Source of the DNA: Neoalteromonas facilis
Lineage (GTDB): Bacteria > Pseudomonadota > Gammaproteobacteria > Enterobacterales > Alteromonadaceae
Reading direction: 5' to 3'
NCBI RefSeq assembly: GCF_002807665.1
Contig: NZ_PEAY01000002.1
Span: forward strand, 124,001 to 188,000
DNA: 64,000 nt
Shown here: positions 25,952-35,041 of the stretch, in pieces
Numbering within the stretch: the first letter of the stretch is position 1
Layout: each line of letters begins with the position of its first letter
The notes under the pieces: model-generated
What the model was told of the DNA's origin: nothing
Database searches by the model: none
What the model saw: the letters and a program-made list of their open reading frames with translations, nothing else
Program-made: the position numbers and the translations under genes

Positions 25952-26256
25952 ACAGCAATCACCTTCGTAATACTTCTCATAATATTTACCTAAGCATCTG
26001 ATTACATTAGATAAAGTGGGCTGTGACGGTAACAGCTCTTATCCGTAGCACTTTCATAATCGAAATCCTACGCCTGAAACCTTAAGAGAACCTTATCGAA
26101 ACACGGGTGGAACAACTATTTTTGTAGTGTTCTAGTGAACTGGATAAATTGCAGTTTTGTGGTGCAGAGCATCCAATTAGCCTCTAAGATAAAATGTGAT
26201 GGGCTAGGGGGTTGTATCTAACAACTCGCAGTGTGAAGTTCTAAAGGGAGCGGTAA
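25952..26256. promoter_or_regulatory. Divergent eptA/exporter intergenic region with a PmrA-like direct repeat
   Basis: This 305-bp gap contains no gene. Reading the minus strand (towards eptA) it has the direct repeat TAAGGTT-N4-TAAGGTT (complement of 26078-26095, period 11 bp). The half-site CTTAAG is exact for PmrA/BasR; the other (GATAAG) is 4 of 6. eptA is a PmrA target in enteric bacteria. No pmrAB genes are in the window. I see no other clear element. Confidence 0.5.
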
Positions 26257-27204
26257 ATGCAGAAAACGTGGTGGCTTGTCATAGTGATATCGCTGCAATT
26301 ACTCATGGGTTGCACGCCAAACGAAGCGTCTGTTGCCTACGGCACATTGGAGAGAGACCAAGTAAGGCTGTTGGCAACGCGCTCGGAAATTATCATCGAA
26401 GTAATGGCGCAAAAAGGGCAGCATGTCGAGCAGGGACAGCCTTTATTGCGATTGGACAGCACTGAACTTGGATTAAAGGTTGCCCAAGCCAAACAAGAGC
26501 TTGTGCGCGCTGAGTCTTGGCTACAGGAATTAGAGAACGGTGCCAGAACGGAACAAGTGGCTGCTGCACAAGCGCGGTTAGATCAACTTACCGCCGAACG
26601 TGAATTAGCTAAAGCGCAACTCGTTCGTCAGCAACAGTTGATGGAGCGACAACTTACCAGCAAAGCGGATCTAGATGTTGCACAAGAACTTTATGCCGCA
26701 GCTTCAGCCGCAACTGAGAATGCTAGTCAACAGTTGCTTGAACTGCAGCATGGTAACAGGCCTGAAGCTATCGCTCAGGCGAAAGCCAGTGTTGAAGCGC
26801 AGACTCTAGTCGTTGCGCAAGCTGAAAAAGCAGTCGCTGATTTAACTATCATTGCAACTCGCAGCGGTATTTTAGAGGACCTACCGTATCATTTAGGGGA
26901 GCGGATACCGCAAGGCAGTGTGGCCGCATTAATTGCCGTAAACGATGCACCTTACGCTCGCGTGTATATACCACAGCCTTATCTGGCCTCGATTACAGTG
27001 GGTCAACAAGTTCAGGTACAAGCCGATGGATTGGAAGGCATGCTGACAGGAACGATCCGCAAGATATCATCTGAGGCTAGCTTTACTCCCTACTATGCAT
27101 TGCAGCAAAGCGAACGAGCACGATTAGTGTACGTGACAGAAATTACCCTAGCCGATGCCGCGAATTTACCCAGTGGTATGCCGGTTCAAATGGTATTGCC
27201 ATGA
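26257..27204 (+). CDS. HlyD-family periplasmic adaptor (YbhG-like), probably lipid-anchored
   Basis: Membrane-fusion protein of an ABC-type exporter, 315 residues. An N-terminal signal with a lipobox-like MGC (Cys about 19) is followed by a biotinyl-lipoyl half (IIIEVMAQKGQHVEQGQPLLRLD). A long coiled-coil hairpin rich in Ala/Gln/Glu (about 70-190, with LENGARTEQVAAAQARL) and the returning lipoyl and beta-barrel part (IIATRSGILEDLPYHLGERIPQG) complete the fold. AGGGAG precedes the ATG. The next two genes, overlapping, encode the ABC ATPase and permease. Confidence 0.9.
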   Translation: MQKTWWLVIVISLQLLMGCTPNEASVAYGTLERDQVRLLATRSEIIIEVMAQKGQHVEQGQPLLRLDSTELGLKVAQAKQELVRAESWLQELENGARTEQVAAAQARLDQLTAERELAKAQLVRQQQLMERQLTSKADLDVAQELYAAASAATENASQQLLELQHGNRPEAIAQAKASVEAQTLVVAQAEKAVADLTIIATRSGILEDLPYHLGERIPQGSVAALIAVNDAPYARVYIPQPYLASITVGQQVQVQADGLEGMLTGTIRKISSEASFTPYYALQQSERARLVYVTEITLADAANLPSGMPVQMVLP

Positions 27205-28127
27205 CCGATTGGGTGATTGAAACGCAGCAGTTAACGCGGAAATTTGGCGATTACACGGCTGTGGATCATCTTGATTTGCAGGTAAAAAAGGGCCAGATAT
27301 TTGGATTTTTAGGGCCGAATGGTTGTGGCAAGTCGACCTCGATCCGATTGCTGACAGGGCTATTAACGCCAACCAGTGGTCATGTAAACGTACTGGGATT
27401 AAATATTCCACAACAGGCGGAAATGCTGCGCAGTAAAGTGGGTTACATGACGCAAAAATTTTCCTTGTACGACACTTTATCGGTGCAGGAAAATTTAGAC
27501 TTTGTTGGTCAGGTATATGGATTACCGGGGGCGCAACGGCGTGAGCGCGTGAAAACCCTATTAATGCAATACCATCTGGCAGATAAACAAAAGGTAAGAG
27601 CTAGCGAACTCAGTGGTGGGCAAAAGCAGCGACTGGCGTTGGCGGCCGCTACCATTCATGAACCATCATTATTGTTTTTAGATGAGCCAACCTCGGCAGT
27701 GGATCCTGAGAATCGGCGAGAATTTTGGGAAGGCTTATTCGATTTAAGCGATCAGGGCACAACTATTCTTGTTTCTACGCATTACATGGATGAAGCCGAG
27801 CGTTGTCATCAGCTTGCCATTCTGGAGTTAGGTAAAAAGCGTATTGACGGAGCGCCCCAAACGCTAATGGCCAATCTAGATGGGCGCGTAATTGAATTAA
27901 GGGGAGAGCAATTACGTAAAGTTAAATCTGAATTACTCAAACGCCACGAAGTATTATCGGTTGCTCAGGTTGGCCAAACGTTACGCGTGTTGTTACGGCA
28001 GTCGATAGAAAACGCCGGTTTGTGGCTCGGTAGTGATTATGCTTCATTATCTGCAGAGCGTGTTCGTCCTTCGCTTGAAGATGTATTCGTCGCGCATACT
28101 GGAAAGGCTTATGCTGAATCTCAGTAG
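27201..28127 (+). CDS. ABC transporter ATP-binding protein (YbhF/CcmA type)
   Basis: ATPase of an ABC-2 exporter, 308 residues. Walker A is GPNGCGKST (about 38-46), the Q-loop region YMTQKFSLYDTLSV, the signature LSGGQKQRLALA, Walker B LLFLDEPTSAVDP and the switch His in STHYMDEAERC. Overlaps the adaptor gene by four bases and the permease start by 17. A single ATPase domain, unlike the tandem E. coli YbhF. Confidence 0.93.
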   Translation: MTDWVIETQQLTRKFGDYTAVDHLDLQVKKGQIFGFLGPNGCGKSTSIRLLTGLLTPTSGHVNVLGLNIPQQAEMLRSKVGYMTQKFSLYDTLSVQENLDFVGQVYGLPGAQRRERVKTLLMQYHLADKQKVRASELSGGQKQRLALAAATIHEPSLLFLDEPTSAVDPENRREFWEGLFDLSDQGTTILVSTHYMDEAERCHQLAILELGKKRIDGAPQTLMANLDGRVIELRGEQLRKVKSELLKRHEVLSVAQVGQTLRVLLRQSIENAGLWLGSDYASLSAERVRPSLEDVFVAHTGKAYAESQ

Positions 28128-29229
28128 GGTTTTAGCGGTTATCGTCAAAGAGCTGCGTCAGTTGTCGCGAGATCGTGTCACCTTTGCCATGATAGTGATG
28201 ATCCCGTTGATCCAATTGTTGCTTTTTGGTTATGCAATTAATACCGATGTTCGCCACGTACCCACCGGCATAGTGGATTTTAGTCAAACTACCAACGCGC
28301 GGTTATTGGTCCAAGACTTACAGGCGAGTCAGGCGATACGCGTGGTGAGGCAGTTCGCGGCATTGCAGCATGCAGAGCAAGCCGTTACCAGTGGGGAAGT
28401 GAATGTCATTTTGTATATTCCACCTGATTTTGAACGACGTTTGGCTAACTGGCGTAAAGGTGAACGCTCAAAACCTATTGCGCAATGGCTAACGGATGCG
28501 TCTGATCCAATGCTGTCTAATACCATCCATGGACTCCAACAACTGCCACTTGATAACACTCAGATGTTGGGCGGTAGTACCGCTATTTCACCGATGATTT
28601 CTGTTGTGCATTATTTTAACCCTGAGCGTCGTTCGACCATCAATATTGTGCCGGGTTTGGTGGCGGTGATCTTAACCATGACAATGGTGTTGTTTACATC
28701 AGCGGCTATTGTGCGTGAACGCGAACAAGGAAATATGGAGTTTTTGATCAATACGCCAATTAAACCAATCGAATTGATGTTGGGAAAAATCGTGCCTTAC
28801 CTCATGATTGGGCTGATCCAAACATTGCTCATTTTGGGCTTAGGGCATGGCATATTCGATGTGCCATTACCGGCCCACTGGCCATCTCTGTTTGTGGTGA
28901 CGCTTATGTTTATACTTGCCAGTTTAACCTTGGGTCTACTGATATCAACTCGAGCAACCACGCAATTGCAGGCAATGCAGATGACGGTATTCATTCTTTT
29001 ACCTTCTATTCTGTTGTCCGGTTTTATGTTCCCTTTTGTTGCCATGCCTGAGCCTGCTCAGTGGTTAGCTGAAGTTTTGCCTGCTACTCATTATGTGAGA
29101 ATGATCCGCGCCGTGGTGTTACGCCAAGCACATTGGAGTGACTTGCCAGAAGATCTTATCGCCCTCGCAATTTTTACATTGGTTGGGCTGCTAATTGCGA
29201 CCTTGCGCTTTAAGAAGCGACTTGATTAG
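28111..29229 (+). CDS. ABC-2 type permease (YbhS/YbhR-like)
   Basis: Integral membrane subunit, 372 residues from the ATG at 28111 (GGAAAGG upstream). The first helix follows LAVIVKELRQLSRDRVTFAMI. A large periplasmic loop (about 45-180) follows, then five helices near the C-terminus (VPGLVAVILTMTMVLFTSAAIVREREQGNMEFLINTPIKPIELMLGK), the typical ABC-2 signature. Only one permease gene is present, so the transporter is probably a homodimer. The substrate is unknown; YbhFSR exports drugs or cations in E. coli. Confidence 0.92.
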   Translation: MLNLSRVLAVIVKELRQLSRDRVTFAMIVMIPLIQLLLFGYAINTDVRHVPTGIVDFSQTTNARLLVQDLQASQAIRVVRQFAALQHAEQAVTSGEVNVILYIPPDFERRLANWRKGERSKPIAQWLTDASDPMLSNTIHGLQQLPLDNTQMLGGSTAISPMISVVHYFNPERRSTINIVPGLVAVILTMTMVLFTSAAIVREREQGNMEFLINTPIKPIELMLGKIVPYLMIGLIQTLLILGLGHGIFDVPLPAHWPSLFVVTLMFILASLTLGLLISTRATTQLQAMQMTVFILLPSILLSGFMFPFVAMPEPAQWLAEVLPATHYVRMIRAVVLRQAHWSDLPEDLIALAIFTLVGLLIATLRFKKRLD

Positions 29230-29331
29230 GTGGAGTCGTTCACCAGTGAAGAAGTACTTATAAACGGTCAAACGTTACCCCGCGGTAAAGATATAGACGA
29301 CAAAGACTTGGTGAGCTAGTGCTATGTGCAA

Positions 29332-30063
29332 TTAGTTATGACCGGCAAATCCTTCTTGATATTCAGGGCGTTGTTTAACAATTTCGAAGGCTTTACGCAA
29401 TTTACCTATTTCTGCTTCGTCGGTGTATTGGTTAGCAGCTAGGTAAACATCGACTGACAGTTCGGGTACTTCATAGGCCACCCGCATTTTGTCACAATCA
29501 AATTGATAATGCTCTGCAAGGTCACAGACTAAATTACGATCCACCAAAAAAGAATCGATTAAGCCTTTATAGAGTAAATCCATTAGTTCTGGTAGCGAAC
29601 TGCGTATTACTAAGCCTTCGTTAGTAAAGCCATTCGATACTAAATACTGATGTGTGAAATCATCGCGCATTGCGCCAATGACAAATTGTTTTGCATCTGA
29701 GGTAGAGCCAATATTGAAAGCGGTGTTTTGTTTTAACCCCATGAAACTCAGATGGAAACGACCAATCTTGCCAATCCAGTGAAACTGAGACTCTCGTTCG
29801 GGCGTTCTGATCGTCGAGAAAATAAGCGTATTTTTATACTTAAGTGCTTTGTCGAACGCACGAGCCCAGGGATATACCTCAATATCGGCGTCTATATTGG
29901 CTTGTTTAAGCACATCGTTGACTAGTCTTGTACTAACACCTTTAACTTCGCCGTCGACAATAAACTGTAATGGCGGTGCGTCTTCAGTAACAACAGACCA
30001 CTGCGCCGTTTGCGCAACAACGTGCGTAGAAAAGAAAAACAAAGGTAATAAAAAACGCAGCAC
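29332..30063 (-). CDS. Periplasmic amino-acid-type solute-binding protein (SBP family 3)
   Basis: A 243-residue exported protein with signal peptide (LLPLFFFSTHVVAQ, cleavage near 18). The fold follows the bac_3 family: VVTEDAPPLQFIVDGEVKGVSTRLVNDVLKQA, YPWARAFDKALKYKNTLIFSTIRTPERE and GLIDSFLVDRNLVC. No ABC permease is nearby. Such orphan proteins are common in Alteromonadales and may act in sensing. Start GTG at 30063 (AAGGAC upstream). Confidence 0.8.
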   Translation of the reverse strand: MLRFLLPLFFFSTHVVAQTAQWSVVTEDAPPLQFIVDGEVKGVSTRLVNDVLKQANIDADIEVYPWARAFDKALKYKNTLIFSTIRTPERESQFHWIGKIGRFHLSFMGLKQNTAFNIGSTSDAKQFVIGAMRDDFTHQYLVSNGFTNEGLVIRSSLPELMDLLYKGLIDSFLVDRNLVCDLAEHYQFDCDKMRVAYEVPELSVDVYLAANQYTDEAEIGKLRKAFEIVKQRPEYQEGFAGHN

Positions 30064-30171
30064 AAAACGTCCTTACAAGACTATACAGACAATAGTATAA
30101 CCACTATCGGGTACTGAAAAATAGCAATAGAGGCTTCTTCTTTACCTCTTTAGCATGCTCTGGTAGGATGC

Positions 30172-30199
30172 GCGGCAGGTGTGGGAGACGCCTGTCCGC
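30172..30199. other. GC-rich hairpin in a leader region
   Basis: GCGG-C-AGGTGT (30172-30182) pairs with ACGCCT-GT-CCGC (30188-30199), with one G-U pair and a small internal loop, about 100 bp upstream of the gene at 30298. No T run. It may be a leader structure or an operator. Confidence 0.3.
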
Positions 30200-30297
30200 A
30201 AAAGATGAATTCACTCTCATTAACTTTTTATTGGAACGGTTTATTACAAACTAGGTTGGCTAAGCGGAGTGCCTTATTGACTTAGGAGTAATGTAAC

Positions 30298-30918
30298 ATG
30301 ACTAGTCCAAGCAACACTTTCTCTTCTGAGACAACCAGCTCGGTTGCTCAAAACAATCATCAAGTGCGACAGCAGAAGAAACCGAATCTACATGATCAGC
30401 CGATGGGTTTGGCGTTAAGCGAGTTAAAAATTCGCGCCAAGAAACTGCTTAAAAGAAGTGCCAGCGAAGATGTGATTTCACCTCAGTTCGCTAAAATTAT
30501 TAAGCGACAAAATTGGGACATGACCCGAACGCTAAGGCTAAAAGATTGCCAAAATCTACTCGCCATACAATGTGGATTTAGTAATTGGCAATCCGCTCAC
30601 AAAACCCTATCTGGCGAGGATGTTCGTAGCGCGGGAAGTTTTTTGCACTCGGTAAGCTGTGATGCACTCTTGAACCATTGGTTTGCATCGTACGATGAGG
30701 CAGCCAACGTATTGCAGAAAGATAGTGCGCAATATCTAGTGCCGTACAAACATCAGTTTGTAGTGGCACGTTTTGAATACTTAAAAGCATTGGGCATGGC
30801 AAATGATGACAAGAGCGACTTGGCACAAATAGCTCACAACTTCGTGACCGGGTACGGCTCTGCTGCATGGGACCGTTTAGCGATGCGAGTCGTCATTCAC
30901 AAAACTGCTACACCTTGA
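30298..30918 (+). CDS. Hypothetical protein with an LLAIQCGFSNW motif
   Basis: A 206-residue soluble protein without signal peptide. The N-terminal 40 residues are disordered-looking (Ser/Thr/Gln-rich). A helical stretch (LALSELKIRAKKLLKRSA) follows, then CQNLLAIQCGFSNWQSAHKTL, which resembles the 'LA...GF..W..LH' helix motif of glyoxalase-related or ankyrin-associated domains of unknown function. The C-terminal half is unrecognised. GGAG nine bases before the ATG. Confidence 0.65.
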   Translation: MTSPSNTFSSETTSSVAQNNHQVRQQKKPNLHDQPMGLALSELKIRAKKLLKRSASEDVISPQFAKIIKRQNWDMTRTLRLKDCQNLLAIQCGFSNWQSAHKTLSGEDVRSAGSFLHSVSCDALLNHWFASYDEAANVLQKDSAQYLVPYKHQFVVARFEYLKALGMANDDKSDLAQIAHNFVTGYGSAAWDRLAMRVVIHKTATP

Positions 30919-30929
30919 TAAGTGGTGCA

Positions 30930-30982
30930 ACAAGTGATGTTGTTTGGGCAATGATATATGCTCATCTCATCTCATCACTTGT
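30930..30982 (+). terminator. Probable terminator hairpin of the 30298 gene
   Basis: ACAAGTGATG (30930-30939) and CATCACTTGT (30973-30982) form a 10-bp stem with a 33-base loop, followed by TT then GCC. Long loop and short T tract, so moderate confidence. Confidence 0.4.
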
Positions 30983-31077
30983 TTGCCTATGTTCATATTC
31001 GCTTACAATTGGGCGCTTACGATAGTTAACTAGGCTTGATACGGTTGACGGCTATAAAAAGAAATAGAGGCTTAACC

Positions 31078-32433
31078 GTGTATTCTAAGTTCAATTGCAA
31101 AAGTGCGATCTTTAGCAGAAGTGTGGGCATTACACTTGCCTTACTGGTGTCATTTACTACAAATGCTGACCAGCAGCCGAACAAAAACCCAGATATTGAA
31201 CTGAGTAAGTCGGAGCAAGGTGATTGGGCTGTGACTTACACCTTAGAAAAACCAGCCTCTAAATTGGTTTTCTTGCGCAACCCCGACCAATCCAGAGTTG
31301 AACGCTGGACGCCAAAAGACGCAGGGTTTGCGTTACAAGCAGATGAACAAGGAGAATATATAGTCCGCCTAGATGGTGAGCCATTTTCCCGCGTTAGCTT
31401 TAGCCTCACGCCAACCTACCGCAGCTTATTAAAGGATTATGCACCGTTCTCGCCTTTTTCTGATGGGGGTAGTTTGGCTTATAGCGGCCGCTTCTTCACC
31501 TGTGTTGACTCTTGCGAGTTTGCCGAAAACCAGTGGCGTTTTACTGCAGCTCCGCCGGCCAATGAACACGTGATCGTAAACGGAGCAATACACACGGAGG
31601 CCGTTAGCTGGAATGACCAAGACAGTGGACGAAACCTCTATATTGGCCAACAACATCCAATAGAGGGGGCGTCGTTCGTCGCGTTAATTGATGACAAATT
31701 ACCCGATATTCTTAAGAGTGTGTTAGATGCTCAGTTACCACAATTTATGGCGTATTTTTCACAAAAATTAGGCGTGGTGGCAGGGGCAAAACCCATGTTG
31801 TTTGCGTCCTATTCGAATAAACCTGGCTCTAGCTCTCAGGGCGGTACGCTGCCGAATCAAATTTTCATGCACTGGGATTTCGATGACTTGGAAGACAGGA
31901 TCCAGTCACAACAATATGTGGATCAAACGTTGTGGTTTTTTGCGCATGAAGCGGCGCATTTTTTCCAACGAACGCCATCAGGTGAATCATTGTTTGGTGA
32001 ATCTGAGCAGTCATGGATCCATGAAGGGGGCGCTGATTACCTAGCCATGATGGCCGTGCGTGATATGTACCCCAAAATGCAGAGCTACATTGATACTAAA
32101 GTTGAGCAATATCAGCAGCATTGCGCTTCTGGCTTAACAGAAACTGCGTTGATTGAAGCGGGAAGTAAAGGGCAATTTATGCTGTATTACAGTTGTGGAT
32201 TCTTTGTACACAAAGCCCTTGATGAAGAAATACGTTCGCAATCACAAAACCAGAAAAGCATTGTCGATTTATGGCATGTATTTGGTCAGCAAGTGGATGC
32301 AGGCAATGTAAGTGGCGCAGATACCTTTTGGCAAGCCGCAAGCGCATTTTTACCCGCTGAATCAGTGGCGCAGAAACAAGCAGTGTTGAATGATTCAACC
32401 TTGGATCCCGAACGGTTCTGGTTGATGTTTTAG
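31078..32433 (+). CDS. Secreted HExxH metallopeptidase-like protein
   Basis: 451 residues from a GTG at 31078 (GAGG seven bases upstream; the frame extends to a TTG at 31036). A signal peptide (SVGITLALLVSFTTNA) precedes a beta-rich region and a gluzincin-like motif HEAAH (about 290-294), followed by WIHEGGADY (E about 316). The arrangement HExxH-N21-E is typical of zinc peptidases. No family is recognised. It is probably an exported protease or an inactive relative. Convergent with a retropepsin. Confidence 0.75.
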   Translation: MYSKFNCKSAIFSRSVGITLALLVSFTTNADQQPNKNPDIELSKSEQGDWAVTYTLEKPASKLVFLRNPDQSRVERWTPKDAGFALQADEQGEYIVRLDGEPFSRVSFSLTPTYRSLLKDYAPFSPFSDGGSLAYSGRFFTCVDSCEFAENQWRFTAAPPANEHVIVNGAIHTEAVSWNDQDSGRNLYIGQQHPIEGASFVALIDDKLPDILKSVLDAQLPQFMAYFSQKLGVVAGAKPMLFASYSNKPGSSSQGGTLPNQIFMHWDFDDLEDRIQSQQYVDQTLWFFAHEAAHFFQRTPSGESLFGESEQSWIHEGGADYLAMMAVRDMYPKMQSYIDTKVEQYQQHCASGLTETALIEAGSKGQFMLYYSCGFFVHKALDEEIRSQSQNQKSIVDLWHVFGQQVDAGNVSGADTFWQAASAFLPAESVAQKQAVLNDSTLDPERFWLMF

Positions 32434-32460
32434 CATTGTTCGGGTTGTTCATTTTAGCTT

Positions 32461-32491
32461 GGTAGTAAAACGCTTGTCGCGTTTTACTACC
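32461..32491. terminator. 13-bp perfect hairpin between convergent genes
   Basis: GGTAGTAAAACGC (32461-32473) and GCGTTTTACTACC (32479-32491) form a perfect 13-bp stem with a 5-base loop TTGTC. It lies between the stops at 32433 and 32503. No T run on either strand. Probably a bidirectional terminator or mRNA end barrier. Confidence 0.6.
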
Positions 32492-32502
32492 GTTCGTCGA
32501 CA

Positions 32503-33369
32503 TTATCTAAATAGTAATCGGCCGTGCTTTAAATCTATCAGCGCGCCCATTGATATCAGTTCTTTAATGCCCAGAACGCCAATGAATGGGCTATGCCCTT
32601 CTCGATTAATCGAATGGATTAGTCCGGATAAATCAGTTGTTAAGAAATCGTCAGTGATGTGTTGACTGCCGACTATCAACTGTACTCCCTCAATTTGTTT
32701 CATAGGTAACTCTACATTTTCACTGACGAGCGTTTTGGCCGTAGGATGATCGGTTAAAGTAAGGTTTAGATCAGCGACTGATTGGGTATCTAAAATGGTT
32801 TGGGATGCGCCGGAGTCGACTATTAGTCTAACGTCATGCGAACCCAACGTTACTTCAACATAACCAAACCCCATATCCGATTGAACGATAGTCAGGTAGT
32901 CGAGAGAGTCATATTCTGATGCGGTATTGGACTTTAGAATTAGCCTCGGCGTCGAAACATCTAAAATGGTGCTTAAATCCTGCAACACATCTTTGCCAAT
33001 GATGCCTGAAATCCCATCAGGGAAGGGGACTGTTTGATTCTGCGAGTAAATGGTATTAACGGTACTAGTAAATTCGCCTATCGCAATGCTATTAACCCTT
33101 ATGGGAATAGTTTCAATTTTAGCCGTTGCCTCGTCACCTAAACCAAGGCCATTGAATGCTTCACCACTTATTTCAGCATTGAATATGTCAAGCATGTTAT
33201 GGTGAACGACGGTGCCTGTAGCGCCAGTGTCTAAAATAAAATTAGCTGAAACCCCATTGATACTCGCCGGGATCACCAGATGCCCATCAGATGTTCTTGT
33301 GAGTGGAATATCCTCGGCAATAGAGGTAAAACTAAGTAATAAGATTACACAGAAAGTAATGTATTTCAT
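32503..33369 (-). CDS. Tandem retropepsin-like aspartic protease, exported
   Basis: A 288-residue protein with a signal peptide (FCVILLLSFTSIAED). It carries two retropepsin halves: FILDTGATGTVV (D47-T-G) and LIVDSGASQTIL (D185-S-G). Each is followed by the usual hydrophobic Gly loops (NGLGLGDEATA, ISGIIGKDVLQDLSTILD, IGVLGIKELISMGALID). Two active-site loops in one chain may form one pepsin-like active site. Possibly periplasmic. AAGGA upstream of the ATG. Confidence 0.87.
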   Translation of the reverse strand: MKYITFCVILLLSFTSIAEDIPLTRTSDGHLVIPASINGVSANFILDTGATGTVVHHNMLDIFNAEISGEAFNGLGLGDEATAKIETIPIRVNSIAIGEFTSTVNTIYSQNQTVPFPDGISGIIGKDVLQDLSTILDVSTPRLILKSNTASEYDSLDYLTIVQSDMGFGYVEVTLGSHDVRLIVDSGASQTILDTQSVADLNLTLTDHPTAKTLVSENVELPMKQIEGVQLIVGSQHITDDFLTTDLSGLIHSINREGHSPFIGVLGIKELISMGALIDLKHGRLLFR

Positions 33370-33468
33370 TTAACATATCCTTGTTGGATTGAGTTAGCTT
33401 CAGTTCTGGGGAAAGGTGATTCTTCTCAATATTGATAGCCCATATGAGCTCACAAATTGATCTTGGTA

Positions 33469-33690
33469 CTATTCATTATCTTTTTCACTATGCTGGTGGC
33501 GCAGGATATCGCCGGGCTCGCATTCTAATGCCTTACAGATGGCGTCTAACGTAGAAAACCTAATCGCTTTTGCTTTCCCAGTTTTGAGGATTGACAAATT
33601 TTGTGGGCTTACTCCAACTTTTTCTGACAGATCGTTTAACCGCATTTTGCGCTTTGCTAGCATGACATCCAAATCGACAACAATCGCCAT
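33469..33690 (-). CDS. Small XRE-family helix-turn-helix regulator (YozG-like)
   Basis: A 73-residue Cro/CI-type DNA-binding protein (RKMRLNDLSEKVGVSPQNLSILKTGKAKAIRFSTLDAICKALECEPGDILRH). It overlaps by one base (TAATG) the upstream DUF2975-like gene, a pairing seen in many bacteria. It may control that gene. Confidence 0.9.
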   Translation of the reverse strand: MAIVVDLDVMLAKRKMRLNDLSEKVGVSPQNLSILKTGKAKAIRFSTLDAICKALECEPGDILRHQHSEKDNE

Positions 33691-34250
33691 TAGATCGTAA
33701 GCTCCTGCTCTTTGCTTATGTGATGCGCTTCTTTCATAACCCAGCCAATCACCATAATCATGACCCCAGTCGCCATTATTCCCAGCTGATCAGAGCCGAA
33801 GCCAATTGAGATTTCACCGTGCTGAATGACCCCGGCCAGTTTCATTGTGACCAGCAAAACGGGTGGATATACAGACTCGAATATTGGCCACAAAATAGCG
33901 CAAATACCGAGTTGCTGTATGCGAATGGCGGCTTTTGGCGAAAATGTTTTGCCCTGTTGATAGAGTCCAAATAAAGCAAAAAGTAGCCCATATACAAACA
34001 GATAAAAAACTGAACTAGGTGTTTTTAACCAAAAGTATGGGTTTAATCCTGCGCTATGAATTTGTTCAGCAGTTGAGGCTAGGTGCTCATACTGTGCTGA
34101 AAAACTCAATTGGGCGCCTTCATTGCCAACGCTGGCACCTTGTGTCGCACCACTAAAAAAGCAAAAGTATATCCAAAATGCCGACTGCACTATTATCGCG
34201 GCAGCCATGAGCAAGCGTATGTATCTACTCACTCTAGTTATTTTATTCAT
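33690..34250 (-). CDS. DUF2975-like membrane protein
   Basis: A 186-residue protein with four hydrophobic helices (about 12-32, 78-96, 110-132, 150-172). The pairing with a YozG-like XRE regulator (1-bp overlap) and the helix layout match the DUF2975 family, of unknown function. The loop after the first helix is unusually long (Ala/Ser/Gln-rich). Confidence 0.72.
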   Translation of the reverse strand: MNKITRVSRYIRLLMAAAIIVQSAFWIYFCFFSGATQGASVGNEGAQLSFSAQYEHLASTAEQIHSAGLNPYFWLKTPSSVFYLFVYGLLFALFGLYQQGKTFSPKAAIRIQQLGICAILWPIFESVYPPVLLVTMKLAGVIQHGEISIGFGSDQLGIMATGVMIMVIGWVMKEAHHISKEQELTI

Positions 34251-34410
34251 GTGATATCAAATTTAGTTTCTACTGTGATTTAAAAAATACTTAATAAATT
34301 AACGTTTTTCAATTTAAATTTAATGTTTATCATTAAAAAAGGTGTTGGGTTGGAGATGTGAATGAATATGAGTTTGTGTAGAAATACTTTGGCGAGTGTC
34401 TTAAAACCGT

Positions 34411-34439
34411 AAAAAAGCCGCTTTGAAATCCAAAGCGGC
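34411..34439 (-). terminator. Rho-independent terminator of the 34481 gene
   Basis: GCCGCTTT / AAAGCGGC (34417-34424 and 34432-34439) with a 7-base loop, followed on the minus strand by six T. It lies about 40 bp after the stop of the gene at 34481-35041. Confidence 0.93.
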
Positions 34440-34480
34440 CAAACAAAAAGGGAGAGGTGTAACGCGTTAATTAAATTCTT

Positions 34481-35041
34481 TTACATCGAAGATTTAACGC
34501 CATCACAGTGGCGATAACCGTTGTTGTTGCGCGGTGTTACAACGCGTAGATCGTCATAGTCAACGTCATCTAATCCGGCTTCAATGACCTCGGTAAATTT
34601 GTCAGCGTAGTCACTGATGATGTCACCTTGTGCACTGATCGCTTCAAATTTGTGCTCGTGCTTCGCCATGAAATCAGTGAGTCGCTCTACCGCTGCTAAT
34701 TGCTCAGCCATCATGTGCTTATCAATAAAAAGACTGTCTTCCGTTTCTTGAATCGCAATGTCGGTCAAGGCGTCTATTTCATCACTCAATAGCTCAAGTT
34801 GGTCATCGATACCCTCAATACCCCCTTCAATGAAATCCATTTTTTCAGCTTGCTCTTGCAGGTCGTCATAGGCTGCTATTTGCGCTACGGTCATTGGCTG
34901 TTCAAATACTAGCGCACAATCTTTGTATGCTTTTATGACGTAGTCATTGGAAGTTGTTTTATCTTGTTGAAGCGCAAATACGGGAGCCAAAGACGCAACA
35001 CTTAGTGTTGCAATGGTCATCAAAAAAGTCATCTTTTTCAT
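34481..35041 (-). CDS. Secreted hypothetical protein, acidic and helical
   Basis: A 186-residue protein with a signal peptide (FLMTIATLSVASLAPVFA, cleavage near 23). The mature part is acidic and mainly helical (EKMDFIEGGIEGIDDQLELLSDEIDALTDIA), with two Cys, one near the N-terminus (YKDCALV) and one near the C-terminus (RHCDG), which may form a disulphide. Unrecognised. Divergent from the gene at 35325, which also encodes a small exported protein. Confidence 0.72.
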   Translation of the reverse strand: MKKMTFLMTIATLSVASLAPVFALQQDKTTSNDYVIKAYKDCALVFEQPMTVAQIAAYDDLQEQAEKMDFIEGGIEGIDDQLELLSDEIDALTDIAIQETEDSLFIDKHMMAEQLAAVERLTDFMAKHEHKFEAISAQGDIISDYADKFTEVIEAGLDDVDYDDLRVVTPRNNNGYRHCDGVKSSM

